DNA from: Prorocentrum cordatum
Taxonomy: Eukaryota > Sar > Dinophyceae > Prorocentrales > Prorocentraceae
Length of the DNA: 64,000 nt
Direction: 5' to 3'
NCBI GenBank assembly: GCA_963575745.1
Contig: CAUYUJ010012536.1
Coordinates: 349,448 to 413,447 of the forward strand
The notes below the pieces were generated by a model, which worked only from the letters and a program-made list of their open reading frames with translations, made no database searches and was not told the origin of the DNA. Below, piece by piece: positions 53,561 to 64,000 of this stretch (positions within the stretch are counted from its first letter, which is position 1; each line of letters opens with the position of its first letter). The translations under genes were made by a program, and so were the position numbers.

Positions 53561-53704
53561 GAAAAAAAACAGCAAGGCTGATGGCAAGCAGGGGACTCTC
53601 ATCAAGTTTCTCTCGCCAGTTCTGACAGGGCGCTCGGCTAGAGTGGGCCTGACTTCCTCGAAGGCGAAACCAGGACAAAGGTAACATCGGGCGAAGAATA
53701 ATTC

Positions 53705-53820
53705 GGAAATCTCTGAGATCCGGCGGTTCTGGAAGATGTCTCGGGCACCGTGGCCTTCACAGGGCGCTCCAGAACGATCTGAAAGCGTTCCAGGCCACTC
53801 TGGAACGGACGTATCCTCGA
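53705..53820 (+). repeat. Family N repeat, copy 2
   Basis: GATGTCTCGGGC, GTGGCCTTCACAGGGC and CTCTGGAACGGA match 38220-38345. Confidence 0.7.
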
Positions 53821-53837
53821 GCCCTGCCCGATGATTT

Positions 53838-53960
53838 CCCCTGCTGCGCTGCTGTGCTGTCACGGTGGCGGGTCGTGCCGCAGGCAGCTCGATCCGCCGC
53901 CCCCTGTCGACTCATCGCAGGGGTGCCTGGCGTGCTGAACCCTCCCTGGTTTTGGTTTTG
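53838..53960 (-). repeat. Short repeat with GCCTGCGGC and GCAGCGCAGC words
   Basis: On the minus strand GCCTGCGGCACGACCCGCCA then GCACAGCAGCGCAGC. It resembles the sequence right after ART exon 2 (59002-58925). Confidence 0.55.
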
Positions 53961-54069
53961 GTTCGTTTTCCAAAGAACTCCCCCTGGGGCTCTGGCACGT
54001 TCCGCCGGCCACCCGGAAACTGCGTCAGTCAATGCCTGAAACGGCCGTTTCGCTCGGGACATCCTCAAA

Positions 54070-54931
54070 AAAACGCGAAGATGGCCCAAGATGGCCTCCA
54101 AGTCCGCCCAAGATGGTCCAAGACGGCCTCCAAGACGGCCCAAGAGAGTCCAAGACGGCCCAAAAAGGCCCCCCAGAGGCCTCCCAGACGGCCCAAGAGG
54201 CCTCCAAGAGGTCCTCCAGGAGGGCCCGAAGAGGCCAAAATCATTCATTGTCCTTAAGTTTTTGAAGGATTTTGCAATTTGCTTCTTCTCGGCATTCCGA
54301 CTGCTCAAGACGGCCCAAGAGGCCCCCAAGATCGCCCAAGAGGCCCCCAAGAGGGCCCCATGACGGCCCAAAGGGCCTCCAAGATGGCCCCAAGAGGGCC
54401 CCAGGACGGCCCAAGAGGCCTCCAACACGCCCAAGATGGCCTCCAAGACGCCCAAAATGGCTTCCAAGACGGCCCCGAAGCGCCCCACGATGGCGCCCCG
54501 TTGGCCCAGGAAGGCCCCCAAGACGGCCCCCGACGGCGTTAGACGTGCCAGGAACCCACCAAGATGGCCGAAGTTGGCTCGAAGCTGGCCCAAGACGGCC
54601 CAAGAAGCCCCCAAGAGGGCCTCCAGGAAGGCCAGCCAAAAACCTTGATTTTCCAAAGGTTTTCGACTGATTTTGACATTTCCTTCTTGTCGGCCTTCCG
54701 ACGGCCCGAGACGGCCCAAGAGCCCCCACAGATCGCCGAAAGATCACCCAAGAGGCCTCCAAGACGGCCAAGATGACCTTCAAGATGCCCACGTGTTCCC
54801 CGAAGGCTTTCCAAACCGATTCGGGGAACACGTGGTCCGATGGCTCGGCAGCTCTGGCCTCAACGTTCGGCCACATCGGCGCTTCCAAAAAGGCAGGGGG
54901 CGGCGGTGATTCGCCGCAGGCGTCTTCGATA
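54070..54931 (-). repeat. Family D array, copy 5, abutting ART exon 3
   Basis: Two modules of about 410 bases (T-rich linkers at 54241 and 54650) of GGCCCCAAGA units. The terminal block on the minus strand (ATCGAAGACGCCTGCGGCGA) starts directly at the end of coding similarity, so the array probably is, or begins, an intron. Confidence 0.7.
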
Positions 54932-60128
<5,197 letters not shown>

Positions 60129-60199
60129 GTGGGGCGGGGGGAGGGTGGAGTCGGAGGAGGCGGAGGAGGGCGACGACGACGATGAGGACGAGGGGGAGG

Positions 60200-60528
60200 A
60201 GGGAATGGTGAGGAAATGACGGGGAGGAGGAGGAGGAGGAGGGGGAGGGGGAGGGGGAGAGGGAGGGGAGGAGGAGGAGGAGGAGGAGGAGGAGGAGGAG
60301 GAGGAAGGAGGAGGAGGGGAGGAGGAGGAGGAGGAGGGGGAGGGGGAGGGGGAGGAGGAGAGGGAGGAGGGAGGAGGAGGAGGGAGGAGGAGGAGGAGGA
60401 GGAGGAGGAGGAGGAGGAGGAGGGGGAAGAGGAGGGGGAGGTGGAGGAGGCGGAGGGGGAAGAAGAGGAGAAGGAGGAGGAGGAGGAGGAGGAGGCGGAG
60501 GAAGAGGAGGAAGAGGAGGAGAGGCAAT
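60200..60528 (+). repeat. (GGA)n tract upstream of the ART start
   Basis: GGAGGAGG repeat of about 320 bases in the presumed 5' flank of the ART gene. Confidence 0.95.
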
Positions 60529-61132
60529 GGAGAGGCAATCCATTTTGGTTCACGCCCCCACGTGGCGCCGTCGCCGTCTGGTCGGCGCGCCTAGCCCGAC
60601 GATGCCGATGGGAACTGCTGCGGACCCTTCGTCGCGCCGCCTGGAGCTCAAGGCGGCCCAAGGCGGCCCGGGTCAGCGTGCTTGCGGTGCATGCCGCCGC
60701 TGGCCTCGCTGCGCCCGTGGATCGGGCCGCCGCCCGCGCCCTGCGCGCGGCGGAGGGCCTGGTGCGCTTCGCGGTCGTCGTGCTCGCCGCCGCGCCCCCC
60801 CGCCCCCGGAGCCTGCCGCTGCTGGCGATCATGCTCCCGCGAGCCCTCGGCGGCGCCGCAGGCGTCGACGTGACGATGCACACGTGAGACGAGGAGGGCG
60901 GCGTGCAGGACTGGGCGGCGGATGACGCGGAGCAGAGGGCAGCAGCGTCGACCGAGCCTGTGCTGCAGGACGACGGCTGAAGGGGCGAGCGGCCCGGCCC
61001 GTGCCGCCGAGCCGCCCGCCTTCCAGCACGGGTGTGGCGCACGGGCAGGGGCCAGGGCAAGGCCACGAGCGCCGCCCTGCCCCTCGACGCTAACGCGGTG
61101 GGGAGGCCGCGCCCTCGCCGTCGGCGGCGGTC
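60529..61132. other. GC-rich, unassigned
   Basis: Open in several frames on both strands (Arg/Ala-rich). No recognisable domain, though a coding exon cannot be excluded. Confidence 0.35.
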
Positions 61133-61351
61133 GTGGCCCCTGCGGGCCTGCGTGGCAGCGTCCGCGTGCGGCTACGCGACGGCCGCGTGGGGACGGTGAG
61201 CGGCGTCCCCCTGAACGGCTCCATGTGCGTCCTGGTCGGGAGCGGGCGCCGTGCGAGCGTGTACGAGTTCGACGACGGGGACGTGGAGCCACGAGCGGCT
61301 CCACGTCCCAGTCTGCATCCTCACCCCAGATCGAAGAGCTTGACGAAGTGA
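61133..61351 (+). CDS. Possible small ORF or exon, unknown function
   Basis: 72 codons. The middle, GSVRVRLRDGRVGTVSGVPL and MCVLVGSGRRASVYEF, has alternating hydrophobic and charged residues like a small beta-barrel fold and stands out from its low-complexity surroundings. It ends at TGA. The start is only the first ATG; it may be part of a spliced gene. No family recognised, and chance openness in GC-rich DNA is a real alternative. Confidence 0.3.
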   Translation: MAPAGLRGSVRVRLRDGRVGTVSGVPLNGSMCVLVGSGRRASVYEFDDGDVEPRAAPRPSLHPHPRSKSLTK

Positions 61352-61914
61352 TGCGAGCGAGTGTGGCACTGCTGCCCTCATCTTGACGGTAGCAGAGGTA
61401 TCAGATGAGGAGGAGAGGGAGGAGAAAGAGGAGAAGAGGAGGAGATGGACGAGGAGGGATCACGGAAAAGGAGCACGTGTGCACTTGCGATGATGGTGAT
61501 GATGGCCAACCGATTCCCCCTGAACTGCGCCAAACCGGATCCCCGGAACCTGTGGGGAATCGAACCCCCCCATCCCGAGGACCCGTGGAGAACTTCTCCC
61601 GACCACTTCCTCCCAAATGTGCCCGCCAGGACGCGCGGAAAACCGGCGCCCCAAAACCTGGCCATCGCTCGGACGTCCACTCCCTGTGTTTTTTGTCGGC
61701 TTCGTGCGTGGTTCTTTCGCCAAATGATCAAGGATGCTCCTCGATGGTCCTCGCCGAAGAAAAAACGCACACGTCCGAGCGATGCCAAGGAACCTATGGA
61801 AAACCGACTCCGTGGAACTGGTGCGGCATCGAAGCGCCAGAACTGCTGGACCCCGCGCCGTCGAGGCGCGTCGTGCGCTCCCTGCGTGCGCGTAAAGGTA
61901 GCGCACGCGGGGAG
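61352..61914. repeat. Spacer with an inverted repeat
   Basis: GGCCATCGCTCGGACGT (about 61659-61676) and ACGTCCGAGCGATGCC (about 61770-61786) are inverted around a loop of about 95 bases. The rest is unassigned. Confidence 0.6.
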
Positions 61915-62085
61915 GAGGAGGAGGAGGAGGAGGAGGAGGAGGAGGAGGAGGAGGAGGAGGAGGAGGAGGAGGAGGAGGAGGAGGAAGGAAGGGAGGGAGG
62001 GGATGATGATGATGATGATGATGAGGAGGGAGGGAGGAGGAGGAGGAGGAGGAGGAGGAGGAGGAGGAGGAGGAGGAGGAGGATT
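61915..62085 (+). repeat. (GAG)n / (GAT)n / (GGA)n tract at the 3' end of LINE-D
   Basis: 61914-61984 GAG, 62002-62021 GAT, 62036-62082 GGA. On the LINE-D strand the first block reads (TCC)n. Confidence 0.95.
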
Positions 62086-62096
62086 TTTTTTTGACA

Positions 62097-64000
62097 TCCA
62101 CAACTGCCAAGACATACTCCCTGGGGGGACGGCGCCTCCCCCCAGAGGTGGGGGCAGGGCTGGGTGGCGCCAACTGCCACTTTCGCCACCAGCCCTGCCC
62201 CGCCGCTGACGTCACGGCAACTGCGGGGGGACTCACGCCTAGACGGCTGCCAGTCCCGCATTGCCGTGGAAACAGCGGCGGCCCCTCGCCCCACTCTCGT
62301 TGGAGGGAGCCGAGGGAAAAATCGCAGCCTGTTGCACTGACTCCGCGCTGTTGGCGGTGCGACGAGCAACCATATTGGGCCGAGCCTCGGCACCAAAAGC
62401 AGGCTGGACGGATCCTCGACCCCTGGACATGCAGGGGACGAGAGGACAAAACCAAAAACAGTACGACCCTACTCGGGAAGGCGCTCTGAGACCAAAAATT
62501 TCGAACAATCCGAATCAAAAGTTGGGGACGGGCGTTGAGGAGGAGGGAGGCGCAAGGACGGGAATCGCCCCTGCAGGCAGCTCTTCAGGTCGGCCTACCC
62601 CCAGGCTCTTCCTTGGGTGGCGACCACGCATGACTTTGTTAAAATTCGTGCGGCCGTGGCCGCGCAGCACATTGGGGCACTCCTTGGACAAAGCAGTCTT
62701 GGCAAACACAGCCTGGTGCATAAAGCCCCCGCATTTGGGGCAGAAAAAGAAATCGGAACCATCCGTACACGGCAGGACCACAACGCTGTGAAAAAGAGAA
62801 TCAACGATGTCCAGATCAGCACTGGCTCTGCCGATGCACGATCCGCCAGGTGGCATGGCGCAAGAACGAGAACCTACCCTGCACACACTGCATCTCCACA
62901 CAGAGTGCTGCCACTGCCACTGATGCAGGACCGAGGGCTCCACGGGACCACAGGTGGTGCGACAAGGGGTGACCAGTGGAGCGTCCTCGAGATTCAAGCG
63001 TGGCCACATCGGCAGCAGCTTGGCAGCGAGACGGCAAACGACTTTACTGATTTTGACGGCGCGGTACACCCGCTCTTCTTCCTCGGGCGACGGCTGGGGG
63101 TGAGAGCGGGCGCCGCGCTGCGCAGCTTTGTCGGCAAAATCGTTTCCTACTCTACGGATTCTCTCAACATCAGATATGCCGACCTCGTCCACATCCTGGT
63201 GGGCCTTCACTTTCACCACGGACTGGACGAAAGGGGCATTGTTGATATACAGAAACTGGCCAACATATCGCCTCCTAAACGACAAACGCTCGCTAGGGGG
63301 CAGGCGGAAATGATTAACTACCGCAAGGCAGTCGGAAAAAACTTCGGAATTAGCAACAATATGGAGAGCAGCCATGGCAAGGGCACAATACTCCCCAGCT
63401 GGTGCTGTCTGGCTGATCGGGTGGTGTACAGGACCATGCAAGGCGCACAAGAGGGAGCCCAGGGGGGAGACCATGCAAACCCCCCAGCCCGCCCTTGAAA
63501 GTTCCGAGATGGGATGCCAGAAACAACTCCCGTCAACATAGATGCTGCCCTGCAAGTCCCCATTAGCGAGCGCCTCCGAGAAGTCCTCTTCCTCAGCAGC
63601 TGGCAGAATGGCCCCACCCCCCGAGCTAAGGGCCTTTGGCCAGAACGATTCGGGATGCTCGAAGATCCCCCGATCGAACAGGATGCGATCCCCATCCGAC
63701 AACGGACCCAGGGCAACTTCTAGGATCTCTGGAGGGATAAGCTCGCTGCGAGTCTCGGACACAGCGGGGCACACGTAAAGCCTGTGGTGCACAGAGTCTG
63801 GATGGGCACGACACAGAGGGCAGAGCAACTGCACGTCACTGAGCTGGTAGCCCACCTCTGCGGCTCTGTCGGCAGTCCAGGCCCCACCGCAGCAAAGGTT
63901 CCTGATCGAACCCTTCTCCAGTGCAGTAAATTTCTTCGATCGCATCTGGCTCTTGCAAATGTCGAAACAAGCCCGATCCCACCCAACATTCAAGCTACTA
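62097..64000 (-). mobile_element. LINE-D: non-LTR retrotransposon, 3' half, cut by the right edge
   Basis: The ORF runs off the right edge of the window. After the stop there is a 3' UTR of about 420 bases, an A9 run and then (TCC)n on the element strand. It has the same domain order as LINE-A but is clearly diverged, so it is a sister family rather than a copy. Confidence 0.88.
62515..64000 (-). CDS. LINE-D ORF2 C-terminus: zinc motif, RNase H, cysteine-rich tail (partial)
   Basis: Open without a stop from the window edge to TGA at 62517-62515. Numbering from the first in-window ATG (63993): zinc motif CPLC at 58-61 with HHRLYVC; RNase H with Asp154 (YVDGS), Glu201 (AGEYCALAM), Asp221 (FSDCLAV) and Asp288 (GNDFADKAA), so all four catalytic residues are present. 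The C-terminal region has WRCSVC (366-371) and FFFCPKCGGF (415-424), aligning with CARC and CCKCGAY in LINE-A, and a basic RGRHP motif. RNase H removes the RNA strand during second-strand synthesis. The reverse transcriptase and endonuclease would lie outside the window. Confidence 0.92.
   Translation of the reverse strand, partial: SSLNVGWDRACFDICKSQMRSKKFTALEKGSIRNLCCGGAWTADRAAEVGYQLSDVQLLCPLCRAHPDSVHHRLYVCPAVSETRSELIPPEILEVALGPLSDGDRILFDRGIFEHPESFWPKALSSGGGAILPAAEEEDFSEALANGDLQGSIYVDGSCFWHPISELSRAGWGVCMVSPLGSLLCALHGPVHHPISQTAPAGEYCALAMAALHIVANSEVFSDCLAVVNHFRLPPSERLSFRRRYVGQFLYINNAPFVQSVVKVKAHQDVDEVGISDVERIRRVGNDFADKAAQRGARSHPQPSPEEEERVYRAVKISKVVCRLAAKLLPMWPRLNLEDAPLVTPCRTTCGPVEPSVLHQWQWQHSVWRCSVCRVGSRSCAMPPGGSCIGRASADLDIVDSLFHSVVVLPCTDGSDFFFCPKCGGFMHQAVFAKTALSKECPNVLRGHGRTNFNKVMRGRHPRKSLGVGRPEELPAGAIPVLAPPSSSTPVPNF

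Noticed and set aside
61540-61600. tRNA-like T-arm on the minus strand (GGGTTCGATTCCC)
   Set aside because: No matching anticodon arm, D-arm or acceptor stem at the right distances; possibly a stray B-box-like sequence.

Overview
This is nuclear DNA of a dinoflagellate. Three things point there: a 22-base match to the dinoflagellate spliced leader (positions 1259-1280), GC-rich sequence crowded with trinucleotide microsatellites, and protein-coding pieces far apart on both strands with no operons or ribosome binding sites. Abundant intron-like transposable elements would fit a core dinoflagellate such as Prorocentrum, but that genus is a guess. There is one 100-base assembly gap (31401-31500).

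Genes. Three host genes can be supported, all on the minus strand: a single-domain voltage-gated cation channel with two EF-hands (11327-13256), an ARM/HEAT-repeat protein (51002-52765), and a multi-exon protein with an R-S-E type ADP-ribosyltransferase domain (54932-60128). Each is interrupted by a short repeat with terminal inverted repeats. Removing that repeat plus one target-site duplication joins the coding frame at phase 0.

Retrotransposons. There are four non-LTR (LINE) copies: LINE-A (1242-7594, plus, apparently full length, two ORFs, spliced leader at its 5' end), LINE-B (29368-30930, minus, 5'-truncated), LINE-C (41560-46310, minus, badly decayed) and LINE-D (62097 to the right edge, minus, intact 3' half with RNase H). 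A, B and D each end 3' against a (TCC)n tract in their own sense orientation.

Repeats. Most of the rest is a mosaic of short interspersed families, labelled here by letter. A: about 110-200 bp with 8-bp target-site duplications (TSDs). B: about 220-240 bp, 5-bp TSDs in two copies. C: about 170-180 bp, 5-bp TSDs. D: long arrays of GGCCCCAAGA-like units with a conserved end. E: composite microsatellite element. F: GC-rich with inverted ends. G, H, I, N, O: two-copy dispersed repeats. J: 90-bp satellite. M: 150 bp with perfect 26-bp inverted ends. Long (CTC)n/(GAG)n tracts recur every few kilobases and give many spurious open frames.

Reading the window as a whole: the host genes are sparse, and the most informative signal is that DNA-transposon-like elements sit exactly where introns must be (the 'introner' phenomenon), with several unrelated families doing so side by side.
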